Part shown: piece after piece, positions 23,325-33,653 of the stretch
How positions within the stretch are numbered: position 1 is the stretch's first letter
How the letters are laid out: each line of letters begins with the position of its first letter
NCBI GenBank assembly: GCA_942159475.1
Contig: OW804098.1
Location: 5,804,383 to 5,868,382 of the forward strand
Origin: Sthenelais limicola
Taxonomy: Eukaryota; Annelida; Polychaeta; Phyllodocida; Sigalionidae
DNA length: 64,000 nucleotides
Direction: 5' to 3'
Position numbers and translations under genes: made by a program
The notes under the pieces: model-generated
Seen by the model: only the letters and a program-made list of their open reading frames with translations
The model's database searches: none
Told to the model about the DNA's origin: nothing

Positions 23325-24268
23325 GTGTGTTCAAAACTTTTCCTAACAGTTGTTTGGTAAACCTTTATCATCGCTAACATAATGAAGGCCTTTACCTTTC
23401 TACCCTATAACGTGTCAGGTAAGCTATTGCTGGGTTCTCTAATGCTCTTCTTCTACTGATAATATACTACTAATAATATACACAGTCGGTGAGTAGCTCA
23501 TAAGGAGCGGATCTTAAACACAAGCACACAACAAGCTATTCCAAATATGTCTGTTTATTTCTCTTTAGTAGCCGATCTTTGGATTCTGCTGGGGTTGTGG
23601 ATAGTGTTAAATTACTGTTTTGAGCGGAATTGGTAAATTATTTGAGCGGGATTGGTAAATTATTTTTCGGAAGTAGTAAATTACAATAGCTGGCAGTGGT
23701 TCCGGCGTTTCCGCTCATTGACTTACCTCATCACCTAGTTTGTTGTCGTCGATTCCGCGTTCAGTTTGGAACATGCATAAAGTCCTGGTCACCCAAAAGT
23801 GTTTCCTCCACTGTTTCCAATGGAAATATTAGCCATTTTAAAGTAATTAAAGCCTAGGCCTCCCCACGACATGAAGACAGTAGACATCGTGGAAGTAATG
23901 TTGTGATACAATGGCCGCCTCCCAGTGACAACCAGGCAAAAGAAGCCATGCCGTAATACTGCTGCTCCTATGGGTTGCTTCAGTGTTGGTGGTGCCGACT
24001 GGTGCAACGTAAAGGAACTAAAACCCGGAAGTCCCTTGGTTTAGGCACGCAACATTAGAGCCCCGGACACTTGGGCCTATGGACCGTAGCGCCCAAGCAG
24101 CGGGAACTACTAGTATGGTAGGCGCTACCTTCTGGGCTCTACGATCTTGGGGCGCCAGTGTTCGGACTCCATTGGTGGCATGTAAAAAGTGGAAGGTTTG
24201 TTTGTTTATGGAACGGAGAGTGCGGCAGACATAACTGACATTGTGAAGTTATAATTACGTGTAAAAGT
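23325..24268. other. Non-coding stretch with a GC-rich island (~23690-24200)
   Basis: No gene. A repeated 'gagcgg(a/g)attggtaaattattt' pair lies at about 23622-23665. The GC-rich part with several GGCGC boxes could be a promoter, possibly for the glycosyltransferase gene downstream, but no core promoter elements are clear. Confidence 0.3.
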
Positions 24269-25221
24269 TTGATTTTCGTTTTACAGAGGTAAATTTAACT
24301 AAATACTAGAATGTGATGGTTTGAATTGGGTAAAACATCCTGATTTGGATGCTATAAAGGCGGCGTTTTGGCTTGGTCTGTTCCGTGTCAGAAGTAAAAT
24401 AGTAACCCATGTAGTCGACTGGACGAGATAAATTATTTCAGTTGGTCATGCAGTAAGTACATCTAGAACTATTTTTAAAGGGTCTAATATTTGTTAAATG
24501 TATTTAAACAGTAGTATTGAATCCAAAGATCGGCAACTAAAGGGATTAATTCCCTTGGTTTGGTGTCTTCGCCTGTTTATAGTGCCATAACGGCCTTGGC
24601 CCTGGCAGGCCTTGGCACTATAACCAATCTCAGCCACCAAACCTCAGGACATTAATCCCATAGTAATCCCCCTCACGCGCTCAGCAACAAGCTAGTGCAC
24701 AGAAGTGGGCGGGCCACTATCCACGATAGGCCCCACTATCAAGCATGAGTCATGGGGGCAGGGTGCATGCCATATGGATGTATAGAAGGTCTGAATTTAG
24801 AAATGTGTACACTTGCACTTGTACACAATTCTGATAAATCATGTTTTCTTTATTAGATCACTTGAGAATAAAAATGAACATGTGATCAGAGTATCTTATA
24901 TAATATTTATAATCCTAATACTAAGAAATTATAGTGTAAAATTATCTTGGGCTATTTTTCTCAATAGCCCTTGTTCAGTTTATTCTCTATACAATGATTT
25001 CTAGAGTATATGTTTTAGAAATTTCAAAGGGTTCTCAGTGGATAACCTATCCTGAGGAGGTCCAATTTGAAGTTCATGAGGGTTGCCATGAGCTCCTGTC
25101 TCTATTTTAGGCCACCCCAGTTAATGGTTCAGATTTTCCGAAAATGTACAATTCTCCTTCCCCATTCCTCTTAGATAACCCACATTTAAGACAGAAATGA
25201 GCTTGAAAATGCAGTTTAACA
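24269..25221 (+). repeat. Segment A, copy 1 (953-bp segmental duplication)
   Basis: Base-for-base collinear with 28082-29034 at a constant offset of 3813 without indels; I noticed a single substitution (c/t near 24675). It has no significant ORF. It contains an imperfect palindrome of 118 bp at 24542-24659 ('gggattaat' ... 'attaatccc', inner arms 'tatagtgcc' / 'ggcactata') and smaller inverted repeats near 24810-24830, 24858-24886 and 24948-24970. Confidence 0.95.
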
Positions 25222-27266
25222 CAACATAACTGATACTTTAAACAATGCCATACCAAATATATTCTGATCCACACTATGTGTATTGTTTGGGAAAATCACA
25301 TGTGATTTCTGTGATTCCAGACCTCCATTGCACCATTTGGTATAACAATCCTATTTAGTGTGAAGCAATACATGACACAGTTCTCAAAAAACAAACACAG
25401 TGCCAACACCAAAATACAGAGCATGAACCCAGGGAGTGGTTTGTATTCTTATGTTGCGCCATATACATGACTTCAGGCAGTTCTGGTAGAGTTGAGGTAG
25501 GTTTATTTAATGTTTCTATGTACCAAACAAATATCATGCACATGGCAAAACATTTAGTATTTATTCTTCATGAATCTATAAGTCATGTTAATACAAAAGT
25601 CATTCATTTATTGAATGAAGTCACAGAAAGGATATAAGTGTTTTGATTACTTGTTTTCTTTGTAGGAACGTTCTCAATTTTGGAGGCATATAGTGTTTCA
25701 TGTGATATGAATACATGTATTATATTTAGCTTTAGCTTTATTTTCCTCATACTTAAATACCCATTGGAATTATTTTGTCCTACAAATTCACTTAATCTCA
25801 TCTTTTCAAGTTCATGCTTTGCAACCTAAAACAATTTTTTCTGTATGACACCAGATATATCTGAGCATATACAAGTCTTAAAATTTAACATCAGGCCTAA
25901 TGATAATCATGTAATATTTATACTATAGGCTATTTATATGTCTGCAACAATTCTTTTGTCTTTTCACAGGTTTCCTTGCCTATAATGCCAATTCTAGAGG
26001 GAAAGTAGGAACAGGATATATCATTAACTTATCTCCAGACACAGACAAACCTAAGAGAAAACAAGGAAAAAATTTCTTTCTTAAGTGTAAACCATAATGA
26101 GTAGTTTCTATGTACATAAATGTATATTGATCACTTCTCATTCTATGTATTTGAAACAGGTTTTTAAATATGTTTGACTGATGAAACTTTCTGATTATAA
26201 ATACCATTGTTCCTTCTTTTTTGATTGAACACTGGCATTTACCTTTAATGTTTAATTTGATATCAAACTGGGAATACTCTGTATACCTGAGCCTGACAGT
26301 ATGGATCAGATTTTCTATTATGTAGAGATCAGTTCTGTGTGTACCAAGTGTAATTCTCTTTGTCTCATATGGATAATATATCCTACTTCTCATTATGTAC
26401 TTCTGTAGTGTTTAAGAGAGCCCCTGCTACTTGAAAAGAGTGGCGTGTTGGCTTGCATATTGATGTAAGAATAAGGCAGGAGTAGATTTCTAAATCTTGT
26501 ATTTATTGTCCAAAACAGAAAATCTATGTAGATTATATGCTCAGGCCAGTGTGAAGTAAAAGTCCCGAGATAGACACCTCTTGCAGCCTTGAGTCTGACT
26601 CCAATTCTGACTTTTCCTTGGTGAGCATATGGTATTTCTAGTTTTAGAGAATTTTGTTCATAGAAGTATCGACAATTTCTATTTCTGTGAAGTGGAGATC
26701 CAGTAGCCATGGTTGAAAGAGAGGGCTACTTACATAAATCATTGTTTGCTTGACTATGTGCTCACCCAATCTAGCCAATATCTCCGTTAAATATATATTG
26801 AAGTTCATATTATATTATAAATACATTTTTACAGAAAATACCATATAAAATGATGAAATAATGCCTCTTTACTCATATGCAACTTCACTATTTGATACAT
26901 TATTACTTTTGGACATAATTGTTCAAAGTCAATGACAGTTAGAAAGTTATTAGAACCATTAAGCCTAAACAATCAGCCCCAACAAATTGACAGCCAAGAT
27001 GTCAGTAATTAACTTTTAAAGTTGAAGGTTCTCACTGCAACTTTCATAGGTACACCATATCCTTAATTGTTGGCATATAGGTATGCACATGTAACAAGGA
27101 CCTACTATATTTTCTTATTGGTTTATCATAAGAGTTAGACTTGTTATCTGTATATCCTTTATCAGTTATGTATTTTTTTCTTTTCTGTACATAACATTGC
27201 CTGGATGAAAATGAGGAGGCAATCTCACTTATTCACTTTTCACTTTTATAATTCAGTGCTTCAATA
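25222..27266. other. Mostly non-coding; unrecognised minus-strand ORF pair at 25980-26710
   Basis: On the minus strand an ATG at 26710 opens 105 codons ending in TAA that overlaps the ATG (TAATG) of a second 137-codon frame (26393-25980). Together they are about 240 residues with one frame change. The sequence is basic and rich in Tyr/Ile, and I recognise no domain. On the plus strand a good 3' splice acceptor (pyrimidine run then CACAG) ends at about 25967. Whether either strand is expressed cannot be told. Confidence 0.3.
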
Positions 27267-27500
27267 TGCGGAATAGGGAGGAGGAGGAGGGAAAAGTAGA
27301 GGGAGAGGAGGAGGAGGGAAGGGGAGGAGGCAGAGGAGGAGCAGGGAGGAGCATAAGGAGAGGGAGGATGAGGAGAGAAATGGAGGGTAAAGGAGGAGGG
27401 AGGAGGAGGAAGGAAAAGGAGAGGGAGGAGGAAGAGGGAGGCTACAAAACAAGGACAACAAGGGTCGGAGGGAGGAGGAGGGAGCTGGGTGTACAAAAAT
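27267..27500 (+). repeat. Polypurine (GGA)n-type tract
   Basis: About 230 bp that is almost entirely G and A on the plus strand, built of GGA/GAG repeats. Such tracts can form triplex (H-DNA) structures. The open frames over it are low-complexity artefacts. Confidence 0.85.
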
Positions 27501-27598
27501 AGGAGGAGGTGCAGTAGAAGAAAGATCTGATCTCCCGTGGATCCGCTTTTATATAAAATGTTTAAATTCATCATTGTTTCTCCTGCTGACGACATCAT

Positions 27599-28082
27599 AC
27601 ATTTTGCTATAGTGTTATTTCTCTTTAGGTAAAATAAGATAAGATAAGGAGTTTTTTATTTGTCGAGATCAAGAGTACAGGAGTAGGTACAGTTGAATGA
27701 ATCAAAAAGACAAAATGGTCGACATACTTTTATGGTACAGCTGGGTACCATTTCTTCCAGTAGTTACCAGAATTTAGAGACTAGAGACAGGCTATAACTA
27801 ACTAAAAGTTGACTTAGAAGTGGAACGACTAAAAATTAAGGAACCAATAATTAATTTTATCGAGTAGGCACGGTCGAGCGATACATCGTGACTGTTCACA
27901 TCATGTGTAATCAAGCAGTACAGCCTGAATTTACATAAAGGGTGTAGAAAGTTACATTCTACAACAAACTGCTAAGTGTACAAAGTTACCAATACAGTCG
28001 AGCGATACAGCGTGACTGTTTACATCATGTGTAATTGTCATTGTTGAGGTTGGGCCATTTAGTGTTCCGCCTGCATAACCCT
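27599..28082 (-). repeat. Segment B, copy 1 (retroposon 3' end, duplicated)
   Basis: 484 bp, copied at 29032-29515 (offset 1433). Read on the minus strand it ends 'gacaaataaaaaact' then TTATC repeats, the look of a LINE/SINE 3' terminus. It contains an internal direct repeat (~42 bp, at about 27868 and 27991). Confidence 0.9.
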
Positions 28083-29034
28083 TGATTTTCGTTTTACAGA
28101 GGTAAATTTAACTAAATACTAGAATGTGATGGTTTGAATTGGGTAAAACATCCTGATTTGGATGCTATAAAGGCGGCGTTTTGGCTTGGTCTGTTCCGTG
28201 TCAGAAGTAAAATAGTAACCCATGTAGTCGACTGGACGAGATAAATTATTTCAGTTGGTCATGCAGTAAGTACATCTAGAACTATTTTTAAAGGGTCTAA
28301 TATTTGTTAAATGTATTTAAACAGTAGTATTGAATCCAAAGATCGGCAACTAAAGGGATTAATTCCCTTGGTTTGGTGTCTTCGCCTGTTTATAGTGCCA
28401 TAACGGCCTTGGCCCTGGCAGGCCTTGGCACTATAACCAATCTCAGCCACCAAACCTCAGGACATTAATCCCATAGTAATCCCCCTCATGCGCTCAGCAA
28501 CAAGCTAGTGCACAGAAGTGGGCGGGCCACTATCCACGATAGGCCCCACTATCAAGCATGAGTCATGGGGGCAGGGTGCATGCCATATGGATGTATAGAA
28601 GGTCTGAATTTAGAAATGTGTACACTTGCACTTGTACACAATTCTGATAAATCATGTTTTCTTTATTAGATCACTTGAGAATAAAAATGAACATGTGATC
28701 AGAGTATCTTATATAATATTTATAATCCTAATACTAAGAAATTATAGTGTAAAATTATCTTGGGCTATTTTTCTCAATAGCCCTTGTTCAGTTTATTCTC
28801 TATACAATGATTTCTAGAGTATATGTTTTAGAAATTTCAAAGGGTTCTCAGTGGATAACCTATCCTGAGGAGGTCCAATTTGAAGTTCATGAGGGTTGCC
28901 ATGAGCTCCTGTCTCTATTTTAGGCCACCCCAGTTAATGGTTCAGATTTTCCGAAAATGTACAATTCTCCTTCCCCATTCCTCTTAGATAACCCACATTT
29001 AAGACAGAAATGAGCTTGAAAATGCAGTTTAACA
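28082..29034 (+). repeat. Segment A, copy 2, sandwiched between the two B copies
   Basis: 953 bp, essentially identical to 24269-25221. It joins B copy 1 over a single shared T (28082) and B copy 2 over a shared ACA (29032-29034). These micro-overlaps suggest template switching or non-homologous joining. Confidence 0.95.
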
Positions 29035-29515
29035 TTTTGCTATAGTGTTATTTCTCTTTAGGTAAAATAAGATAAGATAAGGAGTTTTTTATTTGTCGAG
29101 ATCAAGAGTACAGGAGTAGGTACAGTTGAATGAATCAAAAAGACAAAATGGTCGACATACTTTTATGGTACAGCTGGGTACCATTTCTTCCAGTAGTTAC
29201 CAGAATTTAGAGACTAGAGACAGGCTATAACTAACTAAAAGTTGACTTAGAAGTGGAACGACTAAAAATTAAGGAACCAATAATTAATTTTATCGAGTAG
29301 GCACGGTCGAGCGATACATCGTGACTGTTCACATCATGTGTAATCAAGCAGTACAGCCTGAATTTACATAAAGGGTGTAGAAAGTTACATTCTACAACAA
29401 ACTGCTAAGTGTACAAAGTTACCAATACAGTCGAGCGATACAGCGTGACTGTTTACATCATGTGTAATTGTCATTGTTGAGGTTGGGCCATTTAGTGTTC
29501 CGCCTGCATAACCCT
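29032..29515 (-). repeat. Segment B, copy 2
   Basis: 484 bp matching 27599-28082 apparently without change. It ends 276 bp before the 3' splice acceptor of the glycosyltransferase gene, so the duplication lies in that gene's presumptive intron or promoter region. Confidence 0.9.
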
Positions 29516-29789
29516 CTGAAAAAGGTTCTTACTATGATGCCATGGGTTCTTCTCCTAAATGTTAAAACTTCCAGGACAACTTCTACACACTTCCATGTGT
29601 CCATCGTAAAACTAGGAAATCATACCCTTTAAGTAATTAGGTAGACACTGCCCTTTTTTTTAATTTCCAGGAAATATGATATGATCATTTATTACCTACA
29701 AGTAGCAACTGGGGATATGTTCATTACTCTATGTGTCATACAGTAAAAAAATGACTGTCCCATTTTGAATCATCATAATTTGTTTTTCC

Positions 29790-29791
29790 AG
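29790..29791 (+). other. 3' splice acceptor of the GT61 gene's coding exon
   Basis: A pyrimidine-rich run (tttgtttttccag) ends in AG at 29790-29791, 35 bp upstream of the coding ATG. It implies at least one upstream non-coding exon; its donor is not identified. Confidence 0.55.
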
Positions 29792-29826
29792 ATATTTATG
29801 AAAGATAACTTCAGGGTTGAGACAAC

Positions 29827-31299
29827 ATGACACTGCCAAGTGTTAGAAATGTGTTCTGGATTCTGCCTGTACCAGCCCTGGTGTGTATAGTACATATGTA
29901 TGGAAACTTGCAGTGGCTTTCTCCCAACAACCAAACAACAATCAGTGTGGATAAAAAATTCTATGCACTCTATATGACAAACTTCACTGAAGACATAAAC
30001 ATTGAGAGAAATTGGCTTCTGGGCCTTCCTCCCTTACCAGACAGGATTGTTAGCAATGACAAAATGAAAATAATCAATATGAACAAACCAGGAGTTTGGT
30101 CCAACATTAGTAATCTTCCTTATGTCAGAACCATTCCTTTTAAAGTGCAGACCAATGAATTAATGGAGATTTTGACAGATAGGTTTTATACTCCTCATAG
30201 CAATGATTGTAAGTATATGATCAATCACTCAAACAGCCTCAGAGGTCTCATAGAACCAATATGTATTGAAAACCCTGAGTATCCTACTACTTCTGCCAAA
30301 ATGATAGTGAAGGAGTATTACATTGATCCAAGCAACGGTCTCTTTGTCAATATCAGTAAGGAACAATTACTTCACAATAGGGAACTAGCTTCAAGATGGA
30401 CAACTGTCGACTTTTTGCAAGTAGCTAAGCATGCTATAATTAATCAAGTTGGTGATTTCCGTGTGGATGACCAACACTTTATGATAACAGGATGTCCCCA
30501 GCAAAGAGAAAGTTATTTTCTTGGACCATGGAACCCACATTTAAAGCACTATGATGAGGTTTACAGCATAGAAGGTGGATGGGGGATAGCATATTACCAT
30601 TTCTTGGTAGAAGCACTGCCTCGTATTTTCATGGGTCTCAAGTTTTTGCTTAAAAATCCTCAAGTTAAAATCCATGTACAATCCAAGAAACATCCATCAT
30701 ACAAAAAGTTTATTTTGCCTTTTGTGACAATGTTTGGTATTGCACCTAACAGAATTGTAGATGGGGATGTGCTGGCAAGTGTGCTGTATGTTCCATGTGG
30801 TACTTTGTGTGGTCGTGTTGCTGTATTCAATATCAACATTTTTCATAATTACGTTCAATCCCTTTTAGGATCATCCAAACAGGACACAATCATTCTTATT
30901 AAGCGGTCTACAAAGCGATGGTTCACAAATCATGATGCCATAGAAGCAATGTTAAGAGATATTGCCACATACAGTGGATACAGAATGCATGTATTTGCAG
31001 ATAGGCCAGTTTTGAGATTTGACAAGATGAGAGAACTATTCCACAGGGCAGTGATGGTAGTTGGGCCCCATGGGGCTGGACTGAGTAACATGGTGTTTCT
31101 CCAGAGAGGCACATGTGTACTTGAAGGTCTGTGTCATAACCATGGCCTAAACTATTTTTGTTTGTGTTATCTCCACATGGCATATACATTAGGCATGAGG
31201 TACCATGGGATGGTTAGGAAGGGGAACTGGACTGACTTCACTCCTGAAGAAGTTAAACCTCATGTGCTACAATGTCTAAATGATTTCACAAAATCATGA
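29827..31299 (+). CDS. GT61-family glycosyltransferase (DUF563), type II membrane protein
   Basis: 490 codons, intact. Residues ~8-27 form a signal anchor, giving the type II Golgi/ER topology of this family. Several N-x-S/T sequons (e.g. Asn35, 52, 93, 133, 175, 467) fit a lumenal protein. The catalytic domain shows the GT61 hallmarks: 'GGWGIAYYHFLVEALPRI' at ~250-267, 'LIKRSTKRWF' at ~357-366, 'RELFHRAVMVVGPHGAGLSN' at ~402-421 and 'FLQRGTCVLEG' at ~424-434. The length is normal. Relatives add GlcNAc to EGF repeats (EOGT) or O-mannose (POMGNT2), or xylose (plant XYLT). Which donor and acceptor apply here cannot be told. The start is the first ATG after a splice acceptor. All coding sequence is in one exon, typical of lineage-expanded or retroposed paralogues. 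No AATAAA is seen close downstream. Confidence 0.88.
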   Translation: MTLPSVRNVFWILPVPALVCIVHMYGNLQWLSPNNQTTISVDKKFYALYMTNFTEDINIERNWLLGLPPLPDRIVSNDKMKIINMNKPGVWSNISNLPYVRTIPFKVQTNELMEILTDRFYTPHSNDCKYMINHSNSLRGLIEPICIENPEYPTTSAKMIVKEYYIDPSNGLFVNISKEQLLHNRELASRWTTVDFLQVAKHAIINQVGDFRVDDQHFMITGCPQQRESYFLGPWNPHLKHYDEVYSIEGGWGIAYYHFLVEALPRIFMGLKFLLKNPQVKIHVQSKKHPSYKKFILPFVTMFGIAPNRIVDGDVLASVLYVPCGTLCGRVAVFNINIFHNYVQSLLGSSKQDTIILIKRSTKRWFTNHDAIEAMLRDIATYSGYRMHVFADRPVLRFDKMRELFHRAVMVVGPHGAGLSNMVFLQRGTCVLEGLCHNHGLNYFCLCYLHMAYTLGMRYHGMVRKGNWTDFTPEEVKPHVLQCLNDFTKS

Positions 31300-31741
31300 G
31301 GATGTTAAATAGGACTACAATGAATAACAATATATTATAATAGCATGAACATGATGAGGATGAGGACAGCTGGTGATGTCTATAAGTAACAGTTAACGGT
31401 GTTCAAGAATTTAACATTTTTCACTTATTGGTCCATTATCAACCACCAATGGCACTATTCTCTTGATTCAATGTCAGAATTTGGATTAGCATATAACTAA
31501 TATAGTTAAATAATAGAGTTAAATACTTGTAATGGACGTGTGTAGACGTGTGTAGATAGTGCCATGTTGTAGGCCACCAACATATCGGATAAGCCATGCC
31601 AGGAGGCACTAAACAAATCAAGATGCACTATAAATGTACCTACTAGGACTTGTCATTCTCACCATCCTGATAAGCGGTGCATGGAGCATTATACAGTATA
31701 TCTTAGAAACACAACACTCTAAGTTTGAAAAGGCCGCCATC
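31300..31741 (+). other. 3' UTR of the GT61 gene and 5' leader of the NADAR retroposon
   Basis: No separate gene. An upstream in-frame ATG at 31634 would add a hydrophobic 36-residue leader to the next protein, but the strong Kozak context is at 31742. The 5' end of the retroposon is not delimited. Confidence 0.35.
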
Positions 31742-33616
31742 ATGGAAACTACAGAGCAAGCTAAGGAACAGAGAAGTGATTTATTAGCTGATGGAGAAGA
31801 GAACATACCATGTAATACAACACATGAGGAGGACAAATCATTATTGATTGTGGATGACGATATAGAAATATCATCCAAACAAGTGGACAGCAAGTACAGA
31901 CATGAATTAATTATAACCAGTAGTCTGGAGGAGGCAACACCATTCGAAAAGGGAGCCATGGAGGAAACACCCCAGGGTAAGGAAGGTCAAGGTCGCAGAC
32001 CTGCTATGCAAGGTGAAGGTCATACTACCGCACAGGAGAAATATCACGTATCTCCGAGCCCTGTCACCTTGACAACTGTTACTAGGGACACGCCCTCCCA
32101 AACTACCAAGGACACAAATGATGTGGGGTGCCAAATAGATATAAATGAGCTGCTGGACGAGCAAATTGAGAATATCATTGGAGCTAAGTTAGAAGACAGA
32201 ATAAAATCCCTGGAGGTCTTCAGGTCGGGGATGGTAAATATGACAGAACTACCTAGTGATTTTAAATGGGCTGGGAAGATAGTACAGCTGGAGGCAGAAA
32301 TAAGGGAAACTGACACCAACTCAAAGATATTCCATACCAAGCGAATGAGGGACCAAATACAAATTCAAGAAGAATTTGAGGCTTTTGGATCCAAATTTGT
32401 ACATGATATGAGTGACCTTTCGGCTCTGCTAAAAACAGCCATTAACCAGAGAAGAGAGATGGAGGGGATGATTACGAAAATGCAGGAAAGGCTGGACAAT
32501 GGATTGAAAAATACTGAAGTCAGTAAAAATACAAAACACCGACCTAGGACTGAAGGTAACAACAAAGTCAGAAGTAGAATCATGAGAGAGGACCCCTTTG
32601 AAACGGAAATAAATTACCTCATAGTGGAGGGCATTCATGAGCCATGGATGGATGAAGAATTACAAATAATCGGGGGACAAAACACCAAGCACAGTGATAT
32701 ATGCAAATACAATGAGGATATAGTACTGAAGGTAATGAAAGTGATAGCTGCAGGAAACATGAATATAAGGAGGGAACAGATCAAGAACATCTATAGGATA
32801 GGCATACCTAGGCTATATGATACAAGGGGAATATTCGTTGAGTTTGATATGCCTGAAACGAAAACATCAGTAACTGGCAAAATCAAAAGAATCAGGGAAT
32901 CATACTCCCACGTTTGGCTGAATCGGTTAGCTGATTTCCAAGGTACCTATCAATTCCGCATGCTAAAAAATTGCCACAAACTGCTGCTGCAAAACAATAA
33001 ACCATCCCATCTCCTTACAAACCACATCAGGGTAGGGGCAAAATCATTTACTTACACTGATTTGCATCGGTTGCCGGAGGGCTGTCGTCCGGGGGATGCA
33101 CAAATAGTACCTGTCGATGAAAATGGCCTGGGCTTCCAGGGGGGAGAGACCCCTTTCTCCAACTTCTACCAAACAACATTCTGGTTCGACGAACGTCGGT
33201 TCTCATCAGCTGAACACTGTTATCAATATCAAAAAGCCATCCATCATAACAAACATCGCCTTGCTGCAGAGATGTATACAATGGCGTCACCTGGTGACGT
33301 AAAGAGGAAGGGGGAGAAGATACTAGCAGACGAGACCTGGGAACAAAAACGGGAAGGCTTACTTGAAAGTATAGTCTATGAGAAGTTCAGACAAGACACC
33401 AAATTGAAAGATATATTGCTGTCCAGGAAAGAAAGGAAATTCTATGAAGTAACAACATCCCATAAGTGGGGGACTGGATTCCGGCTACCGGAAGTCCAGT
33501 TCCAAAATGGGGCCCGTGTCAGACTAAACTCAAAGCATTTCAAAGGAGAGAACAAATTTGGCAGAATCTTGGAGAGAGTAAGGGATAGACTCACACAAGA
33601 GAACAAGAGGAAGTAG
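31742..33616 (+). CDS. Retrotransposon ORF1-like protein with C-terminal NADAR domain
   Basis: 624 codons from ATG 31742, chosen because gccgccatcATGg is a near-perfect Kozak site; the frame is open from 31634. Layout: acidic low-complexity N-terminus (1-125), predicted coiled coil (~145-265), an RRM-like region (~290-370: 'NYLIVEGIHE', 'IYRIG', 'RGIFVEF'), a basic ORF1 C-terminal-type region ending 'FTYTDLHRLPEG' (~370-446), then NADAR (~461-582). The NADAR part shows 'GETPFSNFY', 'FSSAEHCYQYQKA' with Glu491, and 'HKWGTGF'. NADAR/YbiA proteins are N-glycosidases acting on riboflavin intermediates or ADP-ribose-type glycosidic bonds. The coiled-coil/RRM part resembles RNA-binding ORF1 proteins of L1/Tx1-type LINEs. 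No RT follows, so the unit is either non-autonomous or an ORF1 relic. The frame is intact, suggesting recent activity or host use. Confidence 0.8.
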   Translation: METTEQAKEQRSDLLADGEENIPCNTTHEEDKSLLIVDDDIEISSKQVDSKYRHELIITSSLEEATPFEKGAMEETPQGKEGQGRRPAMQGEGHTTAQEKYHVSPSPVTLTTVTRDTPSQTTKDTNDVGCQIDINELLDEQIENIIGAKLEDRIKSLEVFRSGMVNMTELPSDFKWAGKIVQLEAEIRETDTNSKIFHTKRMRDQIQIQEEFEAFGSKFVHDMSDLSALLKTAINQRREMEGMITKMQERLDNGLKNTEVSKNTKHRPRTEGNNKVRSRIMREDPFETEINYLIVEGIHEPWMDEELQIIGGQNTKHSDICKYNEDIVLKVMKVIAAGNMNIRREQIKNIYRIGIPRLYDTRGIFVEFDMPETKTSVTGKIKRIRESYSHVWLNRLADFQGTYQFRMLKNCHKLLLQNNKPSHLLTNHIRVGAKSFTYTDLHRLPEGCRPGDAQIVPVDENGLGFQGGETPFSNFYQTTFWFDERRFSSAEHCYQYQKAIHHNKHRLAAEMYTMASPGDVKRKGEKILADETWEQKREGLLESIVYEKFRQDTKLKDILLSRKERKFYEVTTSHKWGTGFRLPEVQFQNGARVRLNSKHFKGENKFGRILERVRDRLTQENKRK

Positions 33617-33653
33617 GACCAGACCTTGGATCCTTAAATACAGTTGGGAAACG

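Noticed and set aside
24813..25004. 63-codon ORF duplicated at 28626-28817
   Set aside because: Identity comes from the segment A duplication itself; the first codon is not ATG, there is no recognisable motif, and the region is full of palindromes.
27233..27598. Long minus-strand ORF rich in Leu, Pro and Ser
   Set aside because: It reads the complement of the GGA-repeat tract; low-complexity artefact.
31634..31741. Hydrophobic N-terminal extension of the NADAR ORF as a membrane anchor
   Set aside because: The ATG at 31634 is in weaker context than the near-ideal Kozak ATG at 31742, and an RNA-binding ORF1 protein is not expected to be membrane-anchored; not excluded by sequence alone.
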